Below are positions 43,040 through 52,534 of a DNA stretch of 64,000 nucleotides, piece after piece (position 1 is the first letter of the stretch; every line of letters starts with the position of its first letter). Under the pieces are notes generated by a model. That model saw only the letters and a program-made list of their open reading frames with translations. It ran no database searches and was not told the DNA's origin. The DNA comes from Photobacterium carnosum (lineage in GTDB: Bacteria > Pseudomonadota > Gammaproteobacteria > Enterobacterales > Vibrionaceae). Made by a program: the position numbers and the translations under genes. The DNA lies in NCBI RefSeq assembly GCF_002849605.1, contig NZ_NPIB01000003.1, positions 124,001 through 188,000 on the forward strand. The letters run 5' to 3'.

Positions 43040-43522
43040 ATGAATGAGATCAATAACTTTAATGCCAGCCTTGAGTTGCAGCATATTTATTTAGAAGTTT
43101 ATGCTGAACGGTATAGCCATTTACGCACGTTTTTAGAGTCATATTATTGCTATCAGCACGGATTAGTGACTAAACAAGGAAAGCCCGATTGGATACAGAT
43201 ATTTAATGTTGGTAAGCGAACAATAGCAGCCCATAAGATTCAGGAACGAAAATTGCTTGTTAGAGAGATGATGTTGCCATTATCGGTAATCATGGGTCAT
43301 TTGAAAACACTCGTTCGTGATGATGAGGCAACGATTGAAAATATTAAGATGATTATTGATGAGCATCTTGAATATGTGATCATGACGCGAGAAGAATATG
43401 ATGCGTTAGTGAAAGCGGGATTAAAAGAGGCAATGCCTATTGGCTATTATCAAGCCACAGATGCTCGTTATTGTTGCATAAATGCTCGTTTTGATGTGGT
43501 TGGAATCACACTATTGATGTAA
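43040..43522 (+). CDS. Uncharacterised 160-residue protein, possibly iron-regulated
   Basis: A mostly helical cytosolic protein (LELQHIYLEVYAERYSHLRTFLESYY, then a basic helix RTIAAHKIQERKLLVREMM) with a mixed C-terminus containing adjacent Cys (ARYCCINARF). It has a strong AAGGAAT ribosome-binding site. Two Fur-box-like sequences lie in its promoter region. No family was recognised; a role in iron or heme handling is suggested only by the putative Fur sites. Confidence 0.55.
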   Translation: MNEINNFNASLELQHIYLEVYAERYSHLRTFLESYYCYQHGLVTKQGKPDWIQIFNVGKRTIAAHKIQERKLLVREMMLPLSVIMGHLKTLVRDDEATIENIKMIIDEHLEYVIMTREEYDALVKAGLKEAMPIGYYQATDARYCCINARFDVVGITLLM

Positions 43523-43614
43523 CAATAACGCTTAATCGTGTTGGTTAGTTGAATCAGCTAAGTGGTAAGTATAATGTTGCTTACATGTGTACGCTGAAAA
43601 TAAGGTGAAAAAGG

Positions 43615-44748
43615 ATGATACCTCAACAGCAAAAACCACCCATTATTTGGTTAAATGTAGTTCTATTTACACTAACATTTGTAATCGCAGTTATTGGTGT
43701 TCCGCTATATCTTTATTTTTATGAGCTCGATCTTACGCTCGTTGTGATAGCTATTGTGGCATTTTGTTGTTGTGGAATGTCAATTACCGCCGGTTATCAT
43801 CGTTTATGGGCACATCAAAGTTATCAAGCAAATCGTTTTTTGCGAGTGATATTTGCCCTTGGTGGGGCATTTGCATTGCAAAATAGTATTCTACATTGGT
43901 GTTCTGATCATCGAGTACATCATCGCCATGTGGATAATAACGACAAAGACCCATACTCAGCTAAAATGGGGTTGTTTTATAGCCATATAGGTTGGATGCT
44001 ACGAGAATATCAAGCCAGTTGTTATCATGATTATTCAAATTGTGCCGATTTACAGCAAGATCCCATCGTTGTTTGGCAACATAAGTATTATTTATTATTA
44101 GCAGTTATTATGAATATTGGCATCCCTGTTGTGATTGGGGTGTTGTTAGGTGACTTATGGGGAGCGCTGTTGTTTATAGGTATATTACGATTAGTATTGA
44201 GTCACCATACTACTTTTTTTATTAATTCATTAGCACATAAATGGGGCTCTCAGCCTTATACAGATAGAAATAGTGCGCGTGATAACGGTGTTATTGCATG
44301 GCTAACATTTGGTGAGGGTTATCATAATTATCATCATATTTTTGAAAACGATTATAGAAATGGTATTTGCTGGTGGCAATTCGATCCCACTAAGTGGTTG
44401 ATCAAAGTATGTTCATGGTTTGGGTGGACGACAAATTTGAAAGTAACACCGGCGGATCGGATTGAAAAAACACGCACAAAAATGGAATTTAAGCGGTTAC
44501 AAGATAAATTAAAATCATTGCCTAATAATAGTGTTCGCTTACAACAATTACAATATGAATATGAGGCGTTAATTAGTAAAATTTCTGAATATTATCAAAT
44601 AAATAAACGACTAATAGATTTACAGAAAAAGAAATTAGCTAATAATTATGAAAACTTTGAATTTATGCAACAATATGAATTTATTCAGCAAAAATTACAA
44701 CAACAACGACGCGACTGGAAGTATTTAGTCCAACAATATACTGTTTAA
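43615..44748 (+). CDS. Acyl-CoA (delta-9-type) fatty-acid desaturase
   Basis: 377 residues. Three diiron His boxes are intact: HRLWAH, HRVHHRH and HNYHH (GEGYHNYHHIFENDYRNG), between paired membrane helices. The soluble end is unusual: after about residue 285 there are some 90 residues of charged coiled coil (EKTRTKMEFKRLQDKLKSL and YQINKRLIDLQKKKLANNYE), not part of the desaturase core. It introduces double bonds into saturated acyl chains in the membrane to keep fluidity in the cold. It has an AAGG-type ribosome-binding site and a strong terminator. Confidence 0.9.
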   Translation: MIPQQQKPPIIWLNVVLFTLTFVIAVIGVPLYLYFYELDLTLVVIAIVAFCCCGMSITAGYHRLWAHQSYQANRFLRVIFALGGAFALQNSILHWCSDHRVHHRHVDNNDKDPYSAKMGLFYSHIGWMLREYQASCYHDYSNCADLQQDPIVVWQHKYYLLLAVIMNIGIPVVIGVLLGDLWGALLFIGILRLVLSHHTTFFINSLAHKWGSQPYTDRNSARDNGVIAWLTFGEGYHNYHHIFENDYRNGICWWQFDPTKWLIKVCSWFGWTTNLKVTPADRIEKTRTKMEFKRLQDKLKSLPNNSVRLQQLQYEYEALISKISEYYQINKRLIDLQKKKLANNYENFEFMQQYEFIQQKLQQQRRDWKYLVQQYTV

Positions 44749-44768
44749 GATTTAAATCTTGTTATTGA

Positions 44769-44806
44769 GCGGTTAGGTCTTACCAAGATTTAACCGTTTT
44801 TTTTTA
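44769..44806 (+). terminator. Terminator of the desaturase gene
   Basis: CGGTTA / TAACCG arms with an extended partial stem are followed by ten T residues, 20 bases beyond the stop codon. Confidence 0.85.
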
Positions 44807-45040
44807 TTAACAGTTATAATCATATAGCGTTACCATGCTCTTATCTTGGCATATCGTCATCAATATTATTGTAGATTTACAGTTACCGATAAACTAGTAG
44901 ATTAAAATAATATCAAGTAGTATGGCACTAAAGCTTAAAAGCACATGTAATAATTCGATATAGTTATTATGTGCACAATTAATTATAGCGTTTTACATCC
45001 ATGATTGAATGTTTGTAAGATCTTAACTGGAGATATTGTC

Positions 45041-45946
45041 GTGTACCGCGCATTACTTTTGTCACTCACATGTTTAGCCTCATCCGCAGCGCATGCAATT
45101 GAATATAAACTACCTACCGATGGTAGTAATATCGTTGGTACAACAGAATATTATGAAGTAAAGCAGGGTGATAGCCTTGCTGATATAGCTAATAAATATA
45201 ATGTGGGTTTTCTTGGAATGATGGCGGCAAATAAAGGTGTTGATCCTTTTTTACCGCAACCAGGAAAACTATTACAAATACCGACTCAAGTTGTCTTACC
45301 CGACGTGGCTCATAAAGGCATTGTCGTTAATCTGGCTGAATTACGTCTTTACTATTTCCCTAAAAATGATGCATCTATTGTCTATGTTTTTCCTATCGGC
45401 ATTGGTCGAGTAGGTCGTGAAACACCTAATATGACGACATCTATTAGTGAAAAAGTAAAAAACCCAACGTGGACTCCACCGGCATCTATTCGTAAAGAGC
45501 ATGCAGCTAAAGGGGATATCTTACCCGCAGTTGTACCTGCTGGACCTGATAACCCTCTAGGTGATTATAAAATGCGATTGGCTTATGGTCATGGTGAATA
45601 TCTTATTCATGGTACCAATAAAGATTTTGGTATTGGAATGCGCGTTAGTGGGGGTTGTATTCGAATGAACCCGTGGGATGTTGAGTGGTTGTTCCCACAT
45701 GTAGCCTTGGGCACTCAAGTTCAGATTATTAATCAACCAGTCAAGATATCACAAGATCCTGATGGTGAATTGATTGTAGAAGTCCATTCGCCATTATCAA
45801 AAGATGAATCTCAAATTGGGGTTAAGAAAAGTGTTGATGCACCAGAAGTATTATTAAAAGATGTTGAAGGTGATACGAAAGCGAAACAACGATTATATTC
45901 TGAATTAGATAAACAATCTGGTCTTCCTATTATTTTAAAATCGTAA
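45041..45946 (+). CDS. LysM-containing L,D-transpeptidase (YbiS/ErfK type)
   Basis: About 301 residues from a GTG at 45041 with GGAG in front; a longer frame from a TTG at 45005 is less likely. A signal peptide ends near SSAAHA. A LysM motif follows (YYEVKQGDSLADIANKYNVGFLGMMAANKG). The YkuD domain has the catalytic HGTNKDFGIGMRVSGGCIRM, with nucleophile Cys in GGCIRM. Family members attach Braun's lipoprotein to peptidoglycan or make 3-3 crosslinks. An Lpp gene lies about 240 bases downstream on the opposite strand, fitting a lipoprotein-anchoring role, though that is inferred. Confidence 0.88.
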   Translation: MYRALLLSLTCLASSAAHAIEYKLPTDGSNIVGTTEYYEVKQGDSLADIANKYNVGFLGMMAANKGVDPFLPQPGKLLQIPTQVVLPDVAHKGIVVNLAELRLYYFPKNDASIVYVFPIGIGRVGRETPNMTTSISEKVKNPTWTPPASIRKEHAAKGDILPAVVPAGPDNPLGDYKMRLAYGHGEYLIHGTNKDFGIGMRVSGGCIRMNPWDVEWLFPHVALGTQVQIINQPVKISQDPDGELIVEVHSPLSKDESQIGVKKSVDAPEVLLKDVEGDTKAKQRLYSELDKQSGLPIILKS

Positions 45947-45964
45947 TAAATAGTTAACCTATAG

Positions 45965-45993
45965 AAACGAGATATTATTATCTCGTTTTTTTT
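45965..45993 (+). terminator. Terminator of the L,D-transpeptidase gene
   Basis: AAACGAGATA / TATCTCGTTT stem with a TTAT loop and a T8 tail, about 20 bases after the stop codon. Confidence 0.88.
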
Positions 45994-46138
45994 GTTTAGA
46001 TGAATGTAAGCCTGATAACAATCGTATACAAATATATGTTTATAGTGAATGTTATTATTGTGATATATGGTGAAATTTTATTTGAAAGAGTATGTTAGGT
46101 ATTCTATGTTTGATTTTTTATAATATACTTGTAAATAA

Positions 46139-46163
46139 AAAGAGACGGCGAAGCCATCTCTTT
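46139..46163 (-). terminator. Terminator of lpp
   Basis: AAAGAGA-GGC / GCC-TCTCTTT stem with a three-base loop lies 26 bases beyond the lpp stop. A T-rich tail follows on the minus strand. Confidence 0.82.
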
Positions 46164-46188
46164 AGGTATTCTACAACTTAAGTATTAA

Positions 46189-46452
46189 TTACTTAGTGTA
46201 TGAACCAGCAATGTTATCAATACGCTTATTAGCACGCATTGCTTCTTGGTATGCTGCGTCAGATGCTGCACGAGAATCATTTACTGCGCCTACGATTTGG
46301 TCTTGTTGACCTTGTAGAGCACTAACTTGAGTAGAAAGTGTGTCAACTTTGTTAGTTAGTTGCTGCATTTGACTTACTTCATCAGAGCTAGAACAACCTA
46401 CAAGTGAAGCACTTAGTAAAACACCAGCTAAGATAGATACAGTACGTTTCAT
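46189..46452 (-). CDS. lpp: Major outer-membrane (Braun) lipoprotein
   Basis: 87 residues. The lipobox LVGC places the lipidated Cys at residue 20. The heptad coiled coil SQMQQLTNKVDTLSTQVSAL then continues to ANKRIDNIAGSYTK. The terminal Lys is the usual residue linked to peptidoglycan. It trimerises to tether the outer membrane. Abundant expression is expected. The L,D-transpeptidase encoded nearby may attach it. Confidence 0.93.
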   Translation of the reverse strand: MKRTVSILAGVLLSASLVGCSSSDEVSQMQQLTNKVDTLSTQVSALQGQQDQIVGAVNDSRAASDAAYQEAMRANKRIDNIAGSYTK

Positions 46453-46908
46453 TTTTATATAATCTCCATATTGATTTAGCCACTACAACTGTTGAATAAA
46501 GTTTGAGTTGGCAAATTCATTATGGCATAACTTATTATAATTGCTCATTAATTTTTTTAAGCTAAGAAAAAAAAATCCGATACATCTCTCATTTTTGAAT
46601 AAAAAAAACACATATTTAACCATTTTTTTGCATTTCTATTTAAATTAACTTACGCATAACTCCGCTTAATATAAGGACTTACAAGTAATTTCTCGTTTTT
46701 AATAAGAGTGAAAGTCAGGATAATGTAAAATTTTGCCAACACTCAAATAAATAACATAATAGATTAAAAAATAAGCAAAAAAGCGATAATGAAAAGAGAT
46801 GTTATTTATATTATGTTATTTAAAAAATAGATTATTCAGTATAAAACACAATGAATATAAATTATGTTTAGTATAAGTACCTATATGTTCGTTCTTTTTC
46901 ATCATTAA
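46453..46908. other. AT-rich spacer upstream of lpp
   Basis: About 455 bases with many A/T runs. It contains the lpp leader and a minus-strand TATAAT at 46534-46539 as a possible -10 element, with no strong -35. The rest (46560-46900) holds no ORF or palindrome that I could support. Confidence 0.45.
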
Positions 46909-47499
46909 TTATTTACTTATTGATGTTATTATTGGAATCATTGTGATTAATTGTGTTGGATTTGCCATGTGAGGCAGTTTTTTAATTAACTCACCAGATG
47001 GTTTTAAAAAATAAAAATAAGAATTGTGATCAAGGACGTATTTTATTTCAGAATTATCTAATTTATTTTTAATATAAAGAACACCGTATGTGTCAGCTAA
47101 AGCTTTAATTTGTTCTTCTGTTCCTGTTGCACCTGTAATCGCGGTATCAAAATAAGCAGCATATTGTGCCGTTTTATCTGCTGTATCACGAGTTGGATCA
47201 AGACTAATAAAAATTGGCCATAATTTATCACGTTGTTGTTGAGGAATTGCTTTTAAAGCCGCTGATAATACAGCTAGCGATGTTGGACAGATATCAGGGC
47301 ATTGTGTGTAACCAAAATAGACTAAACGAATACGCTGATCTTCAGGGTCGAATAAGTCGATGACCTCAGTCCCCGACTCTAAATAATTCATTAGGTAGTA
47401 AGGTTCATTCGCAACCGTTGGATCGTTACTGTCCATCATGTGACGGGCAAACAGTCCAGCAACTAAAGCCAAAGCAAGAATTAACCATTGGTATTTCAT
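46909..47499 (-). CDS. SCO1/SenC-family copper metallochaperone
   Basis: 196 residues. An N-terminal anchor (MKYQWLILALALVAGLFAR) precedes a thioredoxin-like domain. The copper-binding CPDIC lies in YFGYTQCPDICPTSLAV, and the third ligand His is in LDHNSYFYFL. Such proteins deliver copper to cytochrome c oxidase or buffer periplasmic thiols and copper. The gene is isolated from oxidase genes in this window. AAGGATG ribosome-binding site. Confidence 0.9.
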   Translation of the reverse strand: MKYQWLILALALVAGLFARHMMDSNDPTVANEPYYLMNYLESGTEVIDLFDPEDQRIRLVYFGYTQCPDICPTSLAVLSAALKAIPQQQRDKLWPIFISLDPTRDTADKTAQYAAYFDTAITGATGTEEQIKALADTYGVLYIKNKLDNSEIKYVLDHNSYFYFLKPSGELIKKLPHMANPTQLITMIPIITSISK

Positions 47500-47628
47500 T
47501 CATTCATCCTTAAATGTTTCCAAATAATCTATACGGAATAAATGAATTATGAATAGAGATGTTTATAAAAGGTAGGTGCAGAGTAATTTTTTGTGATGTG
47601 GCGGCATGGATAGATGCAAAGAATAAAA

Positions 47629-47651
47629 AAAGTAGCCACGGAGGCTACTTT
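47629..47651 (-). terminator. Terminator of the DUF368 gene
   Basis: AAAGTAGCC / GGCTACTTT stem with a five-base loop and a T7 run on the minus strand, 24 bases beyond the stop codon. Confidence 0.85.
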
Positions 47652-47674
47652 TCAACGTTTTTGGCTACTGACGA

Positions 47675-48592
47675 TTAATCATTACGTACAGCGTATTTTT
47701 CAAGCCCCCAAACAACGGCAAGACCTAAAATCATGGCAGCGATAGCGTAACCCAGTAGAGCCGGGTGACCCGTTATATTTTCATAATTAAACGGTGATAA
47801 ATTATGCTCAAGCAGTGGCACTTGCTCACCATGTGAATTTATACGCCATGTAAGAACTTCTTTCCAAGGCCAAATCTTACCTAAAGTACCAATCATTAAG
47901 CCTGTTAGCAGTGTTAGAGCAAGATCACGGTAATTACGTAATATCCACGACAGTACATGAGAGAACGTCAACAGACCAGCAACACAGCCAACAGCAAACA
48001 AACCAAGTGTGAATACATCAACTGATTTTGCGGCGGCTAGAATGGGACCATACATGCCAAGTAGTAATAAAATAAAACTACCTGAGATTCCAGGTAAGAT
48101 CATTGCACAGATAGCAATGGCACCAGCAATAAAGATATTTAATGGTGTTGGATCCATCGCTACCGGATGTAAAACAGTGATGCCATAAGCAAAAGTAACA
48201 CCAAGAATAATGGCAATAAAACGATTAACATTCCATTTATCTACTTGTTTAAGCATATGAATAACGGAAATAATAATTAAGCCAAAGAAAAATGACCACA
48301 ATGGAATTGGATGAGTATGAAGCATCCAAGTGATCACTTTCGCAAACGTAAAGATACTCGTTAAAATACCACCAAATAAACAAAGTAAGAAAGTTCCATT
48401 AACGTGTTCAAATGCGGCTTTAATGCCACCGTTACGGATTATTTTTATTAGACTGGGATTGATACGACGAATACTTTCAAGCAACGTATCGTAAATGCCG
48501 GTGATGAACGCGATAGTACCGCCAGACACGCCAGGAACAACATCTGCTGCCCCCATGGCCATGCCTTTTAAAAAGGTTGATATTTTACTCAT
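47675..48592 (-). CDS. popT: DUF368 membrane protein, undecaprenyl-phosphate translocase (PopT)
   Basis: 305 residues with about eight to nine membrane helices. The family signature is GMAMGAADVVPGVSGGTIAFI near the N-terminus, repeated in ICAMILPGISGSFILLLLGMY in the second half (pseudo-twofold fold). DUF368 proteins were identified as undecaprenyl-phosphate recycling flippases in Vibrio cholerae (PopT), important at alkaline pH and sodium. This assignment relies on family similarity. It is monocistronic. Confidence 0.88.
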   Translation of the reverse strand: MSKISTFLKGMAMGAADVVPGVSGGTIAFITGIYDTLLESIRRINPSLIKIIRNGGIKAAFEHVNGTFLLCLFGGILTSIFTFAKVITWMLHTHPIPLWSFFFGLIIISVIHMLKQVDKWNVNRFIAIILGVTFAYGITVLHPVAMDPTPLNIFIAGAIAICAMILPGISGSFILLLLGMYGPILAAAKSVDVFTLGLFAVGCVAGLLTFSHVLSWILRNYRDLALTLLTGLMIGTLGKIWPWKEVLTWRINSHGEQVPLLEHNLSPFNYENITGHPALLGYAIAAMILGLAVVWGLEKYAVRND

Positions 48593-48816
48593 TAGATTCC
48601 GTAACTGTGATGACTGAATAATTTAGGTCAAGCATTATACAGTGAACGACTAAAAACCACTATTAAATCATAAATATAGTATTTGTTAATATGTGAAATA
48701 ATATACCCTCAATGGATGTTGTTGAATTTATTATGATGACATAGGATATTAATTGTCATGTGGTATTTATGTCAATTTAGCAAATGAGTCAAATATAAGT
48801 AGAGACATCACTGCTG

Positions 48817-49494
48817 TTATAATGAAATGAATGTCGTTTGTAGCATTGATTCTGCTAATAGTGTAAATCGCTGGCAAGGTTGAGGATCAAATATGATAGT
48901 GAAAGGCGATAAAGCAATAATAGCTAAGAGTTTTTCTTCAGCTTGGTCTTTTATTGCAAGACGTTGTTCTGTATTAAAATAGTTTAATATAGGTGATATT
49001 AATGTGTTGTCTATTTGCTGCAACGAATAATAACATTGGTTAATGGCTATATTGTTAGTTATTAATGTCAATGCTGTTATTGATGGGACTCGATCATTTT
49101 GAGTATGAGTGGCTACTAGTCGATCCCAATGTGCAGCGGCGAGAACGCCCATCGCAACATATTCAGGTCGTTGATATTGCGTTAGCAATAGTCGCTCATA
49201 GTCATCTCTTATCTTGTTGTGATTAATATCAATAACGGTATCAGTGTCTATTGGTAATAATGATTGAGTATTTTGTGGCATATCATAAGGGAGAGGGACT
49301 TGACTGCTACTCACTTTTCTCAAGGCTAAGATTTCTAGTGCATGATATTCATTTAATGGTAACTCAACGTTATGTTGTGTTATAGGAAGTGGCGATAATT
49401 TGATAATTGATTTTATTGGTGAAGCGATAACTAATGCTGTTAGTAAACTCATAGTGCAATAAAATAAAAAACAAACAGGAAAAAATAAGCGCAT
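48817..49494 (-). CDS. Secreted protein of unknown function
   Basis: 225 residues. A signal peptide (FLFYCTMSLLTALVIA) precedes a short calcium-loop-like stretch (DTDTVIDINHNKIRDDYERLL, reminiscent of thrombospondin-3/EF-hand D-x-N-x-x-x-D repeats). A helical domain with a Cys pair follows (NQCYYSL and PQPCQRF). It has no enzyme motif. The ribosome-binding site is weak. Family not recognised. Confidence 0.55.
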   Translation of the reverse strand: MRLFFPVCFLFYCTMSLLTALVIASPIKSIIKLSPLPITQHNVELPLNEYHALEILALRKVSSSQVPLPYDMPQNTQSLLPIDTDTVIDINHNKIRDDYERLLLTQYQRPEYVAMGVLAAAHWDRLVATHTQNDRVPSITALTLITNNIAINQCYYSLQQIDNTLISPILNYFNTEQRLAIKDQAEEKLLAIIALSPFTIIFDPQPCQRFTLLAESMLQTTFISL

Positions 49495-49846
49495 ATAAAT
49501 ACTAAGGATATAGGTAAGTAATTATTAAGTATCTGAATTATAGTTATAAATGACAACTTTATTATTTTTATCTGTGATGGTTTTCAAAGAGTAACGTGAT
49601 TAAAAGTGTTGATAGAGCAGCAATAATAAGCGACGACTCGCAATCTTCACTGAAGGAATAATTAACCTATTGAATTTAAATCTATATTATTTTTAACATT
49701 CAGCCATAAGTTGTTCAGCTAATATTTAGTATTTATAATTATACTATTGTTATAGAAACAAAGGGTTAATGCCTACACTTGTAATAGAAGCTGTTGGTGT
49801 TTATTAATTGCAACATGTTACGTTGTAACCTTGACAGTGGTGTGAT

Positions 49847-49933
49847 ATGCCTAAACATCTCTTTGAATTATTATTGACTGTCAGTGCCATAATGTTTGCT
49901 GTTAGTCTATTTATGCTTATTGTTATCCATTAA
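49847..49933 (+). CDS. Possible 28-residue small membrane protein
   Basis: A short ORF beginning MPKHLFELLLTVSA and ending VIH, with one hydrophobic stretch (LLLTVSAIMFAVSLFMLIVI). It sits alone in the non-coding gap 49495-50332. The ribosome-binding site is poor (GTGGTG). The evidence is the compositional pattern only. Confidence 0.3.
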   Translation: MPKHLFELLLTVSAIMFAVSLFMLIVIH

Positions 49934-50332
49934 TTATTGAAGCTGTTATGAAGTCAGACTTATAGCAGTTTTTACGGTTTATTTTTAAATACTATAAAAA
50001 ATCCAATACATTATTCCCTATTAAATTTGGATTATTAGGGTTATTTACGATAGTTGTTGATGTAAATAACTGATTTTAATGTTTTTTGTAGGGTTAATAT
50101 CTATAAATATTCTTTTTACAGATAATCGATGTGGATGCTATTAATTATCTTGTTATTATTTTCTTTGACTATACTTATTTAGTAACAATCGGTTATGTGG
50201 ATTGTTATGAATAATTGTTTTTCTTGTTATAAATGAAATCTTTTAATTCATATATACAAGTTGATCTTTAGGTGAGAAAATACGTTCAGAGACTACACCG
50301 AGGTTTTTTGTGGATATTATAAGTGAGGATAT
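49934..50332. other. AT-rich spacer before the 50333 gene
   Basis: About 400 bases of very AT-rich sequence. No ORF, RNA gene, terminator or repeat could be supported here. It presumably holds the promoter of the membrane-protein gene that follows. Confidence 0.4.
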
Positions 50333-50755
50333 ATGATATTTGGAATGATTATATTGTTATCCATTGTTGCTGGCATACTATCAGGCGAACATTTTCATTC
50401 GTTTATGGCTGGTTTTGGTATTGCAGCTGTCGCGATAGGAACTGCATATTGGTTAGCTTTTCGTGCAACACGTTATCCACAACTTGCATTATTGATGTTA
50501 CTTGTTGCGATGATAGCTAAATTAGGGATCACTGTTACAGGAGTGGTTTTGGTCATTAAAACTAACTTGATCAGTTCACCATTTATCTTCTCATTGTCAT
50601 ATTTGTTCTTCTCGATCGTTGTTAGTTATGGTTATTTCAAATTACGAGAATATCAAATGTCTGTTGCAGAAAAACGTAATACAGTGGTTTCTGCGACACC
50701 AATAAAGCGTACTGCAACATTGGTAGCCCCAACGACAACAACACCGCAGATTTAA
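50333..50755 (+). CDS. Small multi-pass membrane protein of unknown function
   Basis: 140 residues with four membrane segments, at about 1-17, 25-43, 50-75 and 82-102. A basic cytoplasmic tail rich in Thr and Pro follows (TLVAPTTTTPQI). The layout resembles small AtpI-like assembly or accessory proteins, but no motif decides this. The ribosome-binding site is AGTGAGG. It is convergent with nagA across a shared terminator. Confidence 0.55.
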   Translation: MIFGMIILLSIVAGILSGEHFHSFMAGFGIAAVAIGTAYWLAFRATRYPQLALLMLLVAMIAKLGITVTGVVLVIKTNLISSPFIFSLSYLFFSIVVSYGYFKLREYQMSVAEKRNTVVSATPIKRTATLVAPTTTTPQI

Positions 50756-50778
50756 TCATCATTAAGAAAACGCATTAA

Positions 50779-50811
50779 AAAAGGCTGCTATTTATTGAAT
50801 GGCAGCCTTTT
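50779..50811. terminator. Bidirectional terminator between the 50333 gene and nagA
   Basis: Perfect ten-base arms AAAAGGCTGC / GCAGCCTTTT with a 13-base loop, T-rich on both sides. Confidence 0.85.
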
Positions 50812-50843
50812 ACTTTTCATTACTTTTAAGGTATTAGCTTAAA

Positions 50844-51977
50844 TTAGAATGCTTTTTTACCCATTTGGTAAACATGTTTCACTTCGTTATTATCAGAAAG
50901 CAATGTGATATTCGCTTTGTAGCCTGCTTTTAGTAGACCATATTCATTATCAACTTTGATTGCTTTCGCAGGATATAATGTTGCCATACGTAAAGCTTCT
51001 TCAAGAGAAAGACCTACATGGTCAATCAGGTTATTTAATCCTTGTGCCATGGTTACTGCTGAACCTGCGATAGTGCCGTCTTTGTAATGACACTTACCGT
51101 TAGTTACGTAAGCTTGTAAACCTGCCATATCAAATTCAGTCATGTCAGTACCCGCTGGAGCAACGGCATCTGTTACCATAAACAGTTGTTCGCCCAGCAT
51201 TTCATGAGCAATACGTACTGATGGGTAAGAAGCATGGATACCGTCAACAATAATACCTGCATGTGGTTTTTTATCGAAGATGTAACCCACAACACCTGGT
51301 TCACGAGAGCCAAGTGGTGTCATGGCATTATAAAGGTGAGTAGCCATGGTTAGGCCTTCTTTCTCATTTACTTGCTCGTAAGTTGCATTAGTATGACCTA
51401 ATGATACGGTGATTCCTGAATTACGAACAATATCAATAACTTCTTGTGATGTGTTTTCAGGTGCTACCGTTAATACGCAAATTTTATCTGCGTTATCAGC
51501 GAGGTATTTAGCTGTGTTAATGTCTAATTTACGGATAAATTCTTCACGGTGTGCGCCTTTCTTTTCAGTACTGATGAAAGGACCTTCAAGGTGTAAACCT
51601 AACACGCCTTTTTGTAAGCGATCATCCATTGCTCCAACCATATCAAGCACTTCAACCATTGACTCAGCATCGCTGGTAATGAATGTAGGTAAAAACTGTG
51701 TAGTTCCACCTTTTAAATTTGCTTGATTCATTGTCTCAAGTGTTTCTTTACAGATAGCAGTATTAAGTAATACACCACCACAACCATTTAGTTGTACATC
51801 AATAAAGCCAGGTGATGCCAATAAGCCTTGAGCATCAAATATTTCTTGTGGTAACTCATCTGTAGAGACTGCAGACATAGGAACAATACGTGAAATAAGA
51901 TCGTTTTCAATAAAGATGGCTTGGTTTTCTTGAATAGTTTTACCATCAAATACGTTGGTGTTAATAATTGCAAACAT
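50844..51977 (-). CDS. nagA: N-acetylglucosamine-6-phosphate deacetylase
   Basis: 377 residues from the ATG at 51977 (MFAIINTNVFDG); a longer frame to 52025 is not needed. Amidohydrolase features: PGFIDVQLNGCGG near the N-terminus, LGLHLEGPFIS with the metal-binding Glu, SLGHTNATYE and ATHLYNAM with metal His, and MVTDAVAPAG with the catalytic Asp. It removes the acetyl group from GlcNAc-6-P in chitin and wall-sugar use, linking with NagZ encoded at 55533. No nagB, nagC or nagE lies beside it here, although Vibrionaceae often cluster them. Confidence 0.94.
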   Translation of the reverse strand: MFAIINTNVFDGKTIQENQAIFIENDLISRIVPMSAVSTDELPQEIFDAQGLLASPGFIDVQLNGCGGVLLNTAICKETLETMNQANLKGGTTQFLPTFITSDAESMVEVLDMVGAMDDRLQKGVLGLHLEGPFISTEKKGAHREEFIRKLDINTAKYLADNADKICVLTVAPENTSQEVIDIVRNSGITVSLGHTNATYEQVNEKEGLTMATHLYNAMTPLGSREPGVVGYIFDKKPHAGIIVDGIHASYPSVRIAHEMLGEQLFMVTDAVAPAGTDMTEFDMAGLQAYVTNGKCHYKDGTIAGSAVTMAQGLNNLIDHVGLSLEEALRMATLYPAKAIKVDNEYGLLKAGYKANITLLSDNNEVKHVYQMGKKAF

Positions 51978-52534
51978 CTGATTACTCACTTTAATTCTGT
52001 AGCCTGATGATAAATTAACAGGCAAAATGGCGATTTTACTCTATATCTAGTGGGCTTCATTCATATGAGAACAACACTATGTTAATGATAGATAGAGCAC
52101 CGAATAATTGGTTTGGAATAAGATTTAATACGGTGTGTTGAATCTTATTTCACTATAAAAAATAAGATACCTGTTTCAATCATCTTTCGTCAATCTTTTA
52201 TCTGATTAAATGCTAAAAATTGTATGATTATTATCTTTTTTTATATTTATATCATACAAAAGTAAATTTGATCCTGAAATGAAGAATACTTTGCGGGAAA
52301 AAAATTGTTGAATATGCTTTGCAGGTAAAAAGATGGTTGTATTTTGTTGTATGGCTCTGATTAATACCTGTAGTAATTATTTTGATACGTAAATTTGTCT
52401 TTTTGTATCAAAGCCTTTTGCACTCATTCATACAATTAGGCAAAATAGCTATCTATTAAAAATACGGACGACATATAAAGTTGGCTATATTCGTCAACGT
52501 CTTATGTCTAAGTAAGGCTGTATTAGGAGTTAAA
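51978..52534. other. Divergent promoter region of nagA and the DmsC-like gene
   Basis: About 555 AT-rich bases. It contains an imperfect direct repeat CTTTGCGGGAAAAA (52289-52302) / CTTTGCAGGTAAAAA (52317-52331) that might be a regulator site. No NagC operator could be assigned. No ORF of credible length was seen. Confidence 0.4.

Noticed and set aside
52285-52332. Direct repeat near nagA as a NagC operator
   Set aside because: The CTTTGCRGGWAAAAA units do not show the palindromic NagC/Mlc pattern. They are noted only as a repeat of unknown role.
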